Shown here piece by piece: positions 1 through 6,481 of a stretch of DNA of 11,100 bases. The DNA is from Myxococcales bacterium (GTDB taxonomy: Bacteria; Myxococcota; Bradymonadia; UBA7976; UBA1532): contig JAGQJJ010000066.1 in assembly GCA_020430675.1 (NCBI GenBank), forward strand, positions 1 to 11,100. The letters are read 5' to 3'. The notes below the pieces were generated by a model. It worked only from the letters and a program-made list of their open reading frames with translations. It was not told the DNA's origin and made no database searches. The position numbers and the translations under genes were made by a program. Numbering within the stretch: the stretch's first letter is position 1; each line of letters starts with the position of its first letter.

Positions 1-190
1 GCGCCGCCGGGGCCGCTTCCACCGGCGCGGGCGCTTCCACCGGGGCCGCTTCCACCGGCGCGGCCGGTGCATCGCCCGCTGGCGCGGCCTCAACCGGGGC
101 CACCGGCGCCGCCTCAACCGGGGCCGGGGCATCGCCCGCCGGCGCCTCTTCGGCCGGCGCGACCGGAATCGGCGCGTCACCGGCCGGCGC
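1..190. repeat. Imperfect GC-rich repeats encoding the SecG low-complexity tail
   Basis: Short degenerate units recur here. On the plus strand GGCCGCTTCCACCGG and close variants appear several times in the first 65 bases, and CAACCGGGGCC-type units follow. Read on the minus strand they encode PVEAAP/PVEAP and PAGDAP repeats in frame with secG. The DNA repeats are imperfect, so the repetition may reflect selection for composition at the protein level as well as slippage. The array continues past the left edge, so its full copy number is unknown. Confidence 0.7.
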
Positions 191-505
191 GTCCGCCGCC
201 GGGTTCTCGGGCGCCGGCGCCACCGGCGCCGCGGCGTTCTTCTCCTTGACGTACTTCAAGGTCTCGTCGGTCGCGCTGGGCGTCGACAGCATGGCGAGCA
301 CCATGCTGGTCAACATGAACACCGTCGCCGAGATGGCGGTGAACTTGCCGAGCACGGTCGCCGCGCTGCGCTGCCCGAGCGCCTGGCCGGCGCCGCCGCC
401 AAACGCGGCGCTCACCCCGCCGCCCTTGCCCGACTGCAAGAGCACCACCAGGATCAGCGAGAAGCACACGAAGACGTGCACGATGGTGATCAGGATCTCG
501 ATCAT
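1..505 (-). CDS. secG: SecG, preprotein translocase subunit (partial, C-terminus beyond window edge), with long Ala/Pro/Glu tail
   Basis: SecG is the small inner-membrane subunit of the SecYEG translocon and assists SecA-driven export. About 168 codons are visible and the frame is still open at the left edge. It begins [20 protein letters not shown] (first membrane segment, about residues 4-23). The conserved cytoplasmic loop follows, with SGKGGG at 25-30 and FGGG at 35-38, and then a second membrane segment at about 57-73. This matches SecG layout. Past residue 90 the protein becomes a Pro/Ala/Glu/Asp-rich low-complexity tail of at least 75 residues with repeated PAGDAP and PVEAAP units. From known SecG topology this tail should be periplasmic. 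Ordinary SecG proteins are about 75-130 aa, so the tail is an unusual extension. The ATG overlaps the tpiA stop (ATGA, 502-505), which suggests translational coupling. A weak AGGA lies about 9 nt before the start. The family call is firm; the tail's function is unknown. Confidence 0.9.
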   Translation of the reverse strand, partial: MIEILITIVHVFVCFSLILVVLLQSGKGGGVSAAFGGGAGQALGQRSAATVLGKFTAISATVFMLTSMVLAMLSTPSATDETLKYVKEKNAAAPVAPAPENPAADAPAGDAPIPVAPAEEAPAGDAPAPVEAAPVAPVEAAPAGDAPAAPVEAAPVEAPAPVEAAPAA

Positions 506-1272
506 CGGTCCGAATCCTCATTGAAGGCGACGATGCGCGCGAAGCTGGTCGCGTCGAGGCTTGCGCCCCCGACCAGCGCGCCATCGATATCGGCCTGCGC
601 CATCAGGGCGCGGATGTTGTCGGGTTTGACGCTGCCGCCGTATTGAATGCGCGTCTTCTCGGCGACAGCTTCGCCGGCCCGCGCGACGAGCAGGCGGCGC
701 AGCGCCGCATGCACTTCCTGGGCCTGCGCCGGCGTGGCCGTACGGCCGGTGCCGATGGCCCAGACGGGCTCGTAGGCGATCACGCTGCGGGCGATCTCGT
801 CGTTGCTCAACGCGGCCAGGGCGGCGATCAACTGCCGCTCGACCACCTTGAGGGTCGTGCCCGCCTCGCGCTCGGCGAGCGTCTCACCGACGCAGATGAT
901 GGGCACCAGGCCATGATCGTGCAGCGCGCGCGCCTTGCGGCCGACGCCTTCGTCAGTCTCGCCAAAGAGCTGCCGCCGCTCGCTATGGCCCACGATGACG
1001 TAGGCGCAGCCCACCTCGGCGAGCTGCGGCGGCGAGAGTTCGCCGGTGAACGCGCCCTTCGGCTCCCAGTGGCAGTTCTGGGCGGCCACCGCGATCGACG
1101 AGTCTTCGACGCGGCGGGCGATGGCCCAGAGCGCCGTCGCCGGCGGGCCGAGCACCACGTCCACGTCGCGCAGCCGGGCGCAGCGATCGCGCACCGCGGT
1201 CGCCAGCGCGAGGCCCTCGGCCACGGTCAGGTGCATCTTCCAGTTGCCGGCGATGATCGGTCTGCGGGTCAT
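502..1272 (-). CDS. tpiA: Triosephosphate isomerase
   Basis: Interconverts dihydroxyacetone phosphate and glyceraldehyde 3-phosphate in glycolysis and gluconeogenesis, in the cytoplasm. The 256-aa product is the normal bacterial length. All catalytic landmarks are present: AGNWKM at 8-13 with the substrate-binding Asn10 and Lys12, the catalytic His96 in IVGHSERR (93-100), the catalytic Glu168 in [11 protein letters not shown] (166-176) leading into the mobile loop 6, the phosphate-binding YGGSVKP (211-217), and GALVGGASL near the C-terminus (231-239). I chose the start at 1272 because GGAGG lies 5 nt upstream and the protein then begins exactly at the conserved beta-strand 1 ([13 protein letters not shown]); the upstream in-frame extension lies inside pgk. 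The start overlaps the pgk stop (ATGA, 1269-1272) and the stop overlaps the secG start, so it sits within a tightly coupled operon. Confidence 0.98.
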   Translation of the reverse strand: MTRRPIIAGNWKMHLTVAEGLALATAVRDRCARLRDVDVVLGPPATALWAIARRVEDSSIAVAAQNCHWEPKGAFTGELSPPQLAEVGCAYVIVGHSERRQLFGETDEGVGRKARALHDHGLVPIICVGETLAEREAGTTLKVVERQLIAALAALSNDEIARSVIAYEPVWAIGTGRTATPAQAQEVHAALRRLLVARAGEAVAEKTRIQYGGSVKPDNIRALMAQADIDGALVGGASLDATSFARIVAFNEDSDR

Positions 1273-2474
1273 CGGCGCCTCCAGCCGAGGGCCACGAGCC
1301 CCGGCAGCTCCCGGCCCTCCACGAACTCGAGTCTGGCCCCGCCGCCGGTGGAGATGTGGTCGATCGCATCGGCCCGGCCGCTCTCGGTCACCGCGCGCAC
1401 CGAGTCGCCGCCGCCGACCACCGACCAGCCCGCCGAGTCGGCGACCGCATCGGCCACCGCGCGGGTGCCGCCGGCAAACGCCGACCACTCGAAGACGCCC
1501 ATCGGGCCGTTCCAGAAGATGGTCTTCGCCCCGGCCAGCCGGCCGGCAAAAGCCTTGGCGGTCGCCGGGCCGATGTCGAGGCCCATCAGGTTCGCCGGCA
1601 CCGCGACGTCGTGCACGACGCGCGCTTCGGCGTCAGCCCCGAAGTGGTCGGCGCAGACATGGTCGACCGGCAGCACCACGTCGACCTTGCGCTTGCGCGC
1701 CGCCGCCAGGATGCCGCGCGCGGTGTCGAGCCGATCGGCCTCGACCCGGCTTTGGCCCACCTCATGGCCGTCGGCGGCGAGGAAGGTATAGGCCATCGCG
1801 CCGCCGATGAGCAGCGTGTCGACCTTGCCGAGCAGCCGCTCGATGACCGCGATCTTGTCGCTGACCTTGGCCCCGCCGAGCACCGCCACAAAGCCGGCGC
1901 GCGGCGCGTCGAGCAGCCGCGAGAGCGCCTCGATCTCGCGCGCCATCAAGAAGCCGGCCGCTTTGTCGCGGATATGCGCCGCCACGCCCGCGGTGCTCGC
2001 GTGGGCCCGGTGCGCCGCCCCGAAGGCGTCGTTGACGTATCGATCGGCCAGCGCGGCAAGTTGCCGCGAGAAGCCGTCGTCGTTCTTCTCTTCGCCGGGG
2101 TGAAAACGCAGGTTCTCCAGCATCATCACCTGGCCGTCGCGCAGGTCGAGCGCCAGCCGCGTCGCCGCGTCGCCCACCGGCGCGTCGGCCATGGGGATCT
2201 CGATGCCGAGCAGCTCGGCGAGGCGCTCGCCCGCGGGGGCCAGCGATTGCTTCGGGTCGGGCTTGCCCTTGGGCCGGCCCAGATGACTGCACAGGATGAC
2301 GCGCGCCCCGCGGCCGATCGCGTGCTTGATGGTGGGCAGCGTGGCCACGATGCGGCTGTCGTCGGCGACCCGATCGCCGTCGAGCGGCACGTTGAAGTCA
2401 ACGCGGATCAACGTGCGCAGCCCTTCGATGGGCAGCTTGTCGATCAGGGTCATCTGCAGCCGCGACGCGCCCAT
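1269..2474 (-). CDS. pgk: Phosphoglycerate kinase
   Basis: Transfers phosphate between 1,3-bisphosphoglycerate and ADP, the first ATP-forming step of glycolysis. The 401-aa monomer is of normal size. N-domain substrate-binding motifs are RVDFNVPL (24-31), SHLGRPKG (63-70) and [13 protein letters not shown] (119-131). The C-domain nucleotide-binding motifs are GGAKVSDKI (200-208), WNGPMGVFE (321-329), GGGDS (354-358, where many homologues have GGGDT) and STGGGA (375-380). The start at 2474 is supported by GAGGT 4-5 nt upstream. An internal ATG at 2453 (MTLIDKL) would give a product nearer the usual N-terminus and cannot be excluded. Only about 7 nt separate it from the gap stop, and its stop overlaps tpiA, so it is co-transcribed with both. 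Confidence 0.98.
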   Translation of the reverse strand: MGASRLQMTLIDKLPIEGLRTLIRVDFNVPLDGDRVADDSRIVATLPTIKHAIGRGARVILCSHLGRPKGKPDPKQSLAPAGERLAELLGIEIPMADAPVGDAATRLALDLRDGQVMMLENLRFHPGEEKNDDGFSRQLAALADRYVNDAFGAAHRAHASTAGVAAHIRDKAAGFLMAREIEALSRLLDAPRAGFVAVLGGAKVSDKIAVIERLLGKVDTLLIGGAMAYTFLAADGHEVGQSRVEADRLDTARGILAAARKRKVDVVLPVDHVCADHFGADAEARVVHDVAVPANLMGLDIGPATAKAFAGRLAGAKTIFWNGPMGVFEWSAFAGGTRAVADAVADSAGWSVVGGGDSVRAVTESGRADAIDHISTGGGARLEFVEGRELPGLVALGWRRR

Positions 2475-2481
2475 GGCGACC

Positions 2482-3495
2482 TCAGCGCCCCAGCCCGAGC
2501 ATGAGCCGGGCCAGGTCGACCATGCGGCAGCTGAAGCCCCACTCGTTGTCGTACCAGCTCAGCACCTTGACCATGTTCTCGCCCATCACCGCGGTGTTCT
2601 CCGCGTCGACGACCGAGCTGAACGACGAGCCGATGAAGTCGCTGCTGACCAGCGGCTCGCGCTCGAAGCCCAGGATGCCGGCCAGCGGGCCCTGCGCGGC
2701 CTTCTCGAAGGCGGCGTTGACCGACTCGACCGTCACCGGGTTGCGGGTGATCGCCACCAGGTCGACCAGCGAGACATCGGGCGTGGGCACGCGCACCGCG
2801 ATGCCATCGAGCTTGCCCTTGAGGTGCGGCAAGACCAGGGCGATCGCGCGCGCGGCGCCGGTGCTGGTGGGGATCATCGACATCGCCGCCGCCCGCGCGC
2901 GCCGCAGATCCTTGTGCGGCAGGTCGAGCAGCTGCTGGTCGTTGGTATAGCTGTGGATGGTGGTCATCATGCCGCGCTCGAGACCAAACGTCTCGTCGAG
3001 CACCTTGACCACCGGCGCGAGGCAGTTGGTGGTGCACGAGCCGTTGGAGACGACCTCGTCCTTCTCCAGATCGAGCTCGTGATCGTTGACGCCGACCACC
3101 ACCGTGCGGTCGATCGAGCCGCCCTTGGCCGGCGCGCTGATCAGCACCTTGCGCGCGCCCGCGGTCAGGTGCGCCGAGGCCTTCTCTTTGTTGAGGAAGA
3201 CGCCGGTGCACTCCAGCACCAGCTCGACGCCCAGCTCGCCCCAGCCCAGCGCCGCCGCGTTGCGCTCGGCGGTGATGCGCACGTTGCGCCCGTTGACCAC
3301 CAGCGCGCCCTCGCCCACCGAGACCTCGGCGTTGAAGCGGCGGTGCACCGAGTCATACTTGAGCAGGTGGGCCAGCGTATGCGCGTCGGTCAGGTCATTG
3401 ATGGCGACCACCTCGACGTCGGGCAGCGCCTCGATGAGCCGGAAGACCTGGCGGCCGATGCGGCCGAAGCCATTGATGGCGATCTTGCGAACCAT
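2482..3495 (-). CDS. gap: Type I glyceraldehyde-3-phosphate dehydrogenase
   Basis: Oxidises and phosphorylates glyceraldehyde 3-phosphate to 1,3-bisphosphoglycerate with a nicotinamide cofactor; cytoplasmic tetramer. The product is 337 aa, typical of the family. The Rossmann motif NGFGRIGR is at 8-15. Asp34 in AINDL is the residue associated with NAD rather than NADP preference. The catalytic Cys154 lies in SNGSCTTNC (150-158), its partner His181 in TIHSYT, and WYDNEWGFS closes the C-terminal part (314-322). The start at 3495 has GAGGAAACGC immediately before the ATG, a good Shine-Dalgarno, and gives the canonical MVRKIAINGFGRIGR N-terminus. It is the first gene of gap-pgk-tpiA-secG and reads away from the divergent 601-aa gene. 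Confidence 0.98.
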   Translation of the reverse strand: MVRKIAINGFGRIGRQVFRLIEALPDVEVVAINDLTDAHTLAHLLKYDSVHRRFNAEVSVGEGALVVNGRNVRITAERNAAALGWGELGVELVLECTGVFLNKEKASAHLTAGARKVLISAPAKGGSIDRTVVVGVNDHELDLEKDEVVSNGSCTTNCLAPVVKVLDETFGLERGMMTTIHSYTNDQQLLDLPHKDLRRARAAAMSMIPTSTGAARAIALVLPHLKGKLDGIAVRVPTPDVSLVDLVAITRNPVTVESVNAAFEKAAQGPLAGILGFEREPLVSSDFIGSSFSSVVDAENTAVMGENMVKVLSWYDNEWGFSCRMVDLARLMLGLGR

Positions 3496-3550
3496 GCGTT
3501 TCCTCGCGGTGGGGGGCGCCAGGGCCGGGCCCGGGTCTCGAAAGCGCGTC

Positions 3551-3579
3551 AAGCTAATCCCAATGCCCGGTTGAGTCAA
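3551..3579 (-). promoter_or_regulatory. Predicted sigma-70-type promoter of the gap operon
   Basis: On the minus strand TTGACT (3579-3574) is followed after exactly 17 bases by TAGCTT (3556-3551). The -35 matches TTGACA in five of six positions; the -10 keeps only T, A and the final T. This would put the transcript start near 3544, leaving about a 48-nt leader before the gap ATG. It is the only convincing minus-strand promoter seen upstream of gap in the intergenic region. Confidence 0.6.
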
Positions 3580-3652
3580 GGCGCGCGGGCGGCATGCATC
3601 CGCATGATGGGGGTGTGCCGAACGGTGCCTCCCCGATCGCCGCCAGCGCCGC

Positions 3653-3682
3653 TCGACAGCGTCGCCGCCGGGCTCGTACAGT
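3653..3682 (+). promoter_or_regulatory. Predicted sigma-70-type promoter for the 601-aa gene
   Basis: TCGACA (3653-3658) and TACAGT (3677-3682) are separated by 18 bases. They match TTGACA in five positions and TATAAT in four. The predicted start near 3690 would leave about 38 nt before the ATG at 3728. The surroundings are very GC-rich, so a chance match is possible. No operator-like dyad is evident here. Confidence 0.5.
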
Positions 3683-3727
3683 ATCGCCCGCCGCGCGCGA
3701 CGGTCACGCGGGGCCGGGAGCCTGCCG

Positions 3728-5533
3728 ATGCGACAATCCGATGATGAGGCCGACCTCGACCGCCATCGCGAGGCGTTCCGCCGCGATCGCATGGCGTTGG
3801 TGCGCTCGCAGGGCCCCGAGACCTTCGATCAGGCCCAGGCCCTCTATCGCGACGCCGCCACCGGCGAGGTCGTCGTCGTGCGCGACGCCTTCCCCGGCGT
3901 GTCGCCCGCCGGCCCGGTCGAAGCGTTCATCGAGCGCCTGCGCATGGCGTGGTGGCGTGCGCGGCGTCAGTTTCGCGGCGACGGCGAGCTGCGCCCGCTC
4001 GCTGGGCTCTACGCCCGCTTTCTGCCCGAGGTCGGCTTCGATTACGTCGTCGAGTTCCGCGCGGATCCGGCCGCGCCCGACGCAGATGACCACGCCGGCC
4101 CGGTGTGCTGCTGGCGCGTCGACGCCCGCGGCCGAGCCACGAAGCTGCGCCCGCCCGCTGATGAGGGCGAGTTCCACGACATGACGGGCACCTTCTTTGA
4201 CCTGCGCGCCGGCTGGCGTTGGCTGGTGGCCGCCCACCGCGCCGCGGGCGAGCTGGCGGTCGCCGAGGTGCAGGCCGGCTATCTCATCGGCGCGCGCGCG
4301 GGCGTGCCGGGCGATCCCGATCCCGCGAGCCGCGAAGATCCAGCCCTCGCCGCGGCGCTGAGCGCCTGGGATCGCCGCGGCTACGACGCGCTCGAGTTCC
4401 TCGCCGGCCCGGTCGCCGAGCGCTATCCCTTCCCCGGCGAGCGCTACGGCGAATGGCTCGACGAGCCGGCGACGGCCGCGGTTGAAGCCGGACAGACTGA
4501 ACTCTTCGTGCTCGCCGACTCGACCGCCTTCATTGACTGCGTGCAGGACCTGTGCGGCCATCGCGAGATCGACCTGGCGCTCGGCGGCGACGAAGACGAC
4601 CCGCGGCTCGTCTTCTCCAAGGGCCCGCTGCGCGTCGACCGACCGCTCTCGTATCCGTTTCTGCGCGCCCTGCATACCGGTCGCACCTTCATCGAAGGCA
4701 CGCGCCTGTTCTTCTCGCCCACGATCGACGCGCTCGACGACGCCCATGAGCTGTGGCTGGTGGCCAAGGCGCGCATCGAAGACCACGCGCTGTCGGTCGA
4801 GGACGGCGACGTCCTGATCGCGCGCGACGCCGCGGGCCAGATCGTCGCGCGGGTGAACCTGCTCGGCCTCGTCGGCGGTCGCCAGCGCCGCGGGCAGGCG
4901 GGCGCCGATGAGTTGCTGCGCCTGCTCGGCTACGACGCACGGCTCGGCCGCTTCGTATTGCGCGGTGGGCGGCTCGACCGCTGCCCGATCAGCGGCGACC
5001 CGGCCGTGGTGGGCAAGGTCATCCGCCCGCTGGCGCTGCTCGGCGTCGACCCGCGCACGCTGGCCGGGGTGGTCGTCGGCCAGCACCTCGTCTGCTACAC
5101 CCTCGATGGGCCCGAGTGGTCGACGCCGATCGAGCCGAAGCCCGGCCGCACGATCGCCGATCTGGAGGCCGCATGGCGCGCCGGGCTCGAAGCGGCGCCG
5201 GCTGAACTGCTCGACGCGGGCACGCTGGGCGACGATGCGGTGCTCCTGGTCGGCCGCGAGGCAGGCTCGTTTGTGCTCGAACCCGGGCGCGTGCGGGCCG
5301 CGCTGGCGGCGATGGGCGACGAGGACGGCGGCGCGCGCTTCGCTTATGCATTCTTCGCCGACGCGCTGGTCGTCGCCCGCGGCAAGCTCACCGGCGCTGC
5401 GCTGCACCGCGCCCGGCTCGCGGCGCTTGAGGCGGTGCAGGCGCGCTTCCCCGATCGCACCTGGCCGCTCGACGTCGCCCGTCCGATCGACCTGGACGGA
5501 CCCACCGTCGGGCGCGTGGAGCTGGCCCGATGA
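3728..5533 (+). CDS. Hypothetical protein, 601 aa, no recognised family
   Basis: I do not recognise this protein. It begins MRQSDDEADLDRHREAFRRD, a charged and probably helical start, and has no signal peptide or membrane segment, so a cytoplasmic location is likely. It is Ala-, Arg- and Asp/Glu-rich. It alternates polar helical stretches with short beta-like hydrophobic runs such as EVVVVRDAF, GFDYVVEFRAD, TELFVLADSTAFIDC and DDAVLLVGREAG. No nucleotide-binding loop, metal-binding motif or catalytic triad stands out. Codon use is like the neighbours, which supports a real gene. The ATG at 3728 has GGGAG 7 nt upstream. Its stop overlaps the next gene's start (ATGA, 5530-5533), so the two products are probably made together and may act together. 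The very long C-terminal half could carry more than one domain, but I cannot define boundaries by eye. Confidence 0.8.
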   Translation: MRQSDDEADLDRHREAFRRDRMALVRSQGPETFDQAQALYRDAATGEVVVVRDAFPGVSPAGPVEAFIERLRMAWWRARRQFRGDGELRPLAGLYARFLPEVGFDYVVEFRADPAAPDADDHAGPVCCWRVDARGRATKLRPPADEGEFHDMTGTFFDLRAGWRWLVAAHRAAGELAVAEVQAGYLIGARAGVPGDPDPASREDPALAAALSAWDRRGYDALEFLAGPVAERYPFPGERYGEWLDEPATAAVEAGQTELFVLADSTAFIDCVQDLCGHREIDLALGGDEDDPRLVFSKGPLRVDRPLSYPFLRALHTGRTFIEGTRLFFSPTIDALDDAHELWLVAKARIEDHALSVEDGDVLIARDAAGQIVARVNLLGLVGGRQRRGQAGADELLRLLGYDARLGRFVLRGGRLDRCPISGDPAVVGKVIRPLALLGVDPRTLAGVVVGQHLVCYTLDGPEWSTPIEPKPGRTIADLEAAWRAGLEAAPAELLDAGTLGDDAVLLVGREAGSFVLEPGRVRAALAAMGDEDGGARFAYAFFADALVVARGKLTGAALHRARLAALEAVQARFPDRTWPLDVARPIDLDGPTVGRVELAR

Positions 5534-5883
5534 GCGTCACCGCGTTTGCGCTCTCGCTGGTGCTGCTCGCCCCGCCGACGCTTGGCGACGCGCTGCGCGC
5601 CATCGGCGCGGTGCCGGGGCCAGCGGTGGTCGAGGTGGACCTGAGCCCGGCGCCGGCGCCTCCGCGCACGGCCGCGCGGTGGACGATCGCCGCTGGCGCG
5701 GCCCTGATCGCCAGCGGCCTGCTCGGCATGCTGCTCTCGCCCGAGTGCGCCACCCGCGACGCCTCGGGGCGCTGCGTCGACCCCAAGGGCAGCGCCGCCG
5801 TGTTCCCGGCGATGGTGGTCCTCGGCTTCGGCGCGACGGTCACCGGCGCCTGGTGGTATCGCCGGGACAGCGGGCTGGATTGA
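5530..5883 (+). CDS. Small membrane protein, 117 aa, unknown function
   Basis: The product starts MSVTAFALSLVLLAPPTLGD, a hydrophobic leader-like stretch that lacks the usual positively charged residues of a signal peptide, so cleavage is doubtful. A linker rich in Pro and Ala follows (about 38-50). Two further membrane segments lie at about 51-69 (WTIAAGAALIASGLLGMLL) and 89-110 (ending GAWWY, then RR). The loop between them holds Cys73 and Cys82, which could form a disulfide if the loop is outside the cytoplasm. The C-terminus ends in a short charged tail (RRDSGLD), and the RR after the last segment would favour a cytoplasmic end. The start overlaps the stop of the 601-aa gene, which indicates translational coupling. 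No family is recognised. Confidence 0.7.
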   Translation: MSVTAFALSLVLLAPPTLGDALRAIGAVPGPAVVEVDLSPAPAPPRTAARWTIAAGAALIASGLLGMLLSPECATRDASGRCVDPKGSAAVFPAMVVLGFGATVTGAWWYRRDSGLD

Positions 5884-5912
5884 CACATCGAGACATAGTG
5901 TGACAATTCGAG
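5881..5912. repeat. Short direct repeat TGACA-N2-TCGAG (two copies, 20-bp period)
   Basis: TGACACATCGAG (5881-5892) and TGACAATTCGAG (5901-5912) match at 10 of 12 positions and start 20 bp apart, about two helical turns. The first copy begins on the stop codon of the 117-aa gene. The pair lies just upstream of the inverted repeat at 5920-5938 and may be part of the same regulatory array. The match is short and could be chance. Confidence 0.35.
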
Positions 5913-5919
5913 CCAGAGA

Positions 5920-5962
5920 ATGGCACAACATGTGCCATGCGATCTGTGCACGACTGTGCCAT
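5920..5962. promoter_or_regulatory. Predicted activator-binding array (perfect dyad plus half-sites) upstream of the sigma-54 promoter
   Basis: ATGGCACA-ACA-TGTGCCAT (5920-5938) is a perfect 8-bp inverted repeat with a 3-base spacer. Further half-sites in the same orientation follow: TGTGCAC at 5945 and TGTGCCAT at 5955, ten bases apart. The array sits about 100-140 bp upstream of the start predicted from the sigma-54 promoter at 6034-6049, the distance typical of enhancer-binding-protein sites. The dyad itself also fits GG-N10-GC on both strands, so a second, weaker sigma-54 element cannot be ruled out. The regulator is not encoded in the window. Confidence 0.6.
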
Positions 5963-5995
5963 GCCGGACATGCAACGATGAGATGAATGTTGTTT

Positions 5996-6029
5996 TCGGG
6001 GTGATCCGCCCCGGTTCGGGGTTGATCCG
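5996..6029. repeat. Direct repeat TCGGGG-T(T)GATCCG immediately upstream of the sigma-54 promoter
   Basis: TCGGGGTGATCCG (5996-6008) recurs as TCGGGGTTGATCCG (6016-6029), 20 bp on and with one extra T. The second copy runs almost into the -24 element at 6034. It could be a binding site for a second regulator acting close to RNA polymerase, or a local duplication. Only the repetition is seen; the role is inferred. Confidence 0.4.
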
Positions 6030-6033
6030 GGGT

Positions 6034-6049
6034 TGGCACGGGGTCTGCA
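6034..6049 (+). promoter_or_regulatory. Sigma-54 (RpoN) -24/-12 promoter of the ACP/type III PKS cassette
   Basis: TGGCACG-GGGT-CTGCA fits the sigma-54 consensus TGGCACG-N4-TTGCA with one mismatch (C for the first T of TTGCA). The invariant GG (6035-6036) and GC (6047-6048) are exactly 10 bases apart. Transcription would start near 6060, giving a leader of about 25 nt before the ACP start at 6085, with AAGGA placed between them. Sigma-54 polymerase needs an ATP-hydrolysing enhancer-binding protein, and a suitable dyad lies about 130 bp upstream. Together these make this one of the better-supported regulatory calls in the window. Confidence 0.8.
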
Positions 6050-6084
6050 GTACCGTTTTGCAGGCGCGAGAAAAGGAAACGACG

Positions 6085-6360
6085 ATGCCGACCAATCAGA
6101 TCGAAAACTACCTGGTCCACGCCATCGTCGCCGCCTGCCCCGAGCTCTCGACGGAGCAGGTGGCCCTCGATGCTTCATTGACCCTCGACCTCGGCCTCGA
6201 CTCGCTGGTGCTCACCGAGCTGTTCGCCGGCATCAAGCAGCAGTTCGGCCGCGTCGAGCTGGCCCCCTGGTTCATCGCCGGCAGCAATACCGGCGCCGAC
6301 ACCCTGCGCAGCCTCGCCGCTTTCATCGCCGGACCGGCCCGCGTCCGCGCCGCGGCCTGA
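6085..6360 (+). CDS. Stand-alone acyl carrier protein
   Basis: A 91-aa protein of the phosphopantetheine-binding carrier family. Ser40 in LDLGLDSLVLTEL (34-46) is the expected attachment site for the 4'-phosphopantetheine arm, and the helical pattern around it is that of an ACP. The end PWFIAGSNTGADTLRSLAAFIA (61-82) resembles the last helix of polyketide-type ACPs. I chose the ATG at 6085 because AAGGA lies 8 nt upstream and the sigma-54 start is predicted at about 6060; an in-frame ATG at 5920 would lie upstream of the promoter. Directly downstream are a type III PKS and an acyl-AMP ligase, so this ACP probably carries the fatty acyl chain activated by the ligase rather than serving general fatty acid synthesis. 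No phosphopantetheinyl transferase is in the window, so a housekeeping one would be needed. Confidence 0.9.
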   Translation: MPTNQIENYLVHAIVAACPELSTEQVALDASLTLDLGLDSLVLTELFAGIKQQFGRVELAPWFIAGSNTGADTLRSLAAFIAGPARVRAAA

Positions 6361-6430
6361 TTCTTCGCCCCGCCGCTCCCCTTCTTGCCCCTCACACCGC
6401 GCAGTCCGAATCAAATCGATCGTCGCCGGT

Positions 6431-6460
6431 TTCAAACTCTTGTGAGTTTTGGGGTAGTCT
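6431..6460 (+). promoter_or_regulatory. Possible second promoter with embedded inverted repeat, upstream of the type III PKS
   Basis: The 121-bp gap between the ACP and PKS genes contains AAACTC-TTGT-GAGTTT (6434-6449), a perfect 6-bp inverted repeat with a 4-base loop. It is followed by TAGTCT (6455-6460), a plausible -10. A weak -35 (TTCAAA, 6431-6436) would be 18 bases upstream. The dyad therefore lies in the promoter spacer, where a repressor or a MerR-like activator could act. No T-run follows the hairpin, so it does not look like an intrinsic terminator. Both the promoter and the operator role are inferred. Confidence 0.35.
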
Positions 6461-6481
6461 GAGCGAACCGCAGGAGGGAGC

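Noticed and set aside
1356..2504. 382-aa plus-strand open frame antisense to pgk (and a similar one at 643-1791)
   Set aside because: Antisense shadows of pgk and tpiA, without motifs.
2296..3744. 482-aa plus-strand open frame antisense to gap
   Set aside because: Overlaps an unmistakable GAPDH gene, runs through the intergenic region, and has His/Arg-rich shadow composition.
3704..5407. 567-aa open frame on the minus strand opposite the 601-aa gene
   Set aside because: Same kind of antisense shadow. The plus-strand frame has a Shine-Dalgarno, an upstream promoter candidate and an ATGA overlap with the next gene. Since neither frame has a recognised family, this choice is less certain than elsewhere.
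5920..6084. N-terminal extension of the ACP starting MAQHVPCDLCTTVPCRTC
   Set aside because: The Cys-rich look is tempting, but the extension covers the dyad and the sigma-54 promoter, and the ATG at 6085 has a proper Shine-Dalgarno and gives a normal ACP length.
6434..6449. Hairpin AAACTC-TTGT-GAGTTT as an intrinsic terminator after the ACP
   Set aside because: The stem is short and AT-rich, and it is followed by TTTTGGGG-type sequence rather than a T-run at the stem end; its position beside a -10-like TAGTCT favours a regulatory reading.
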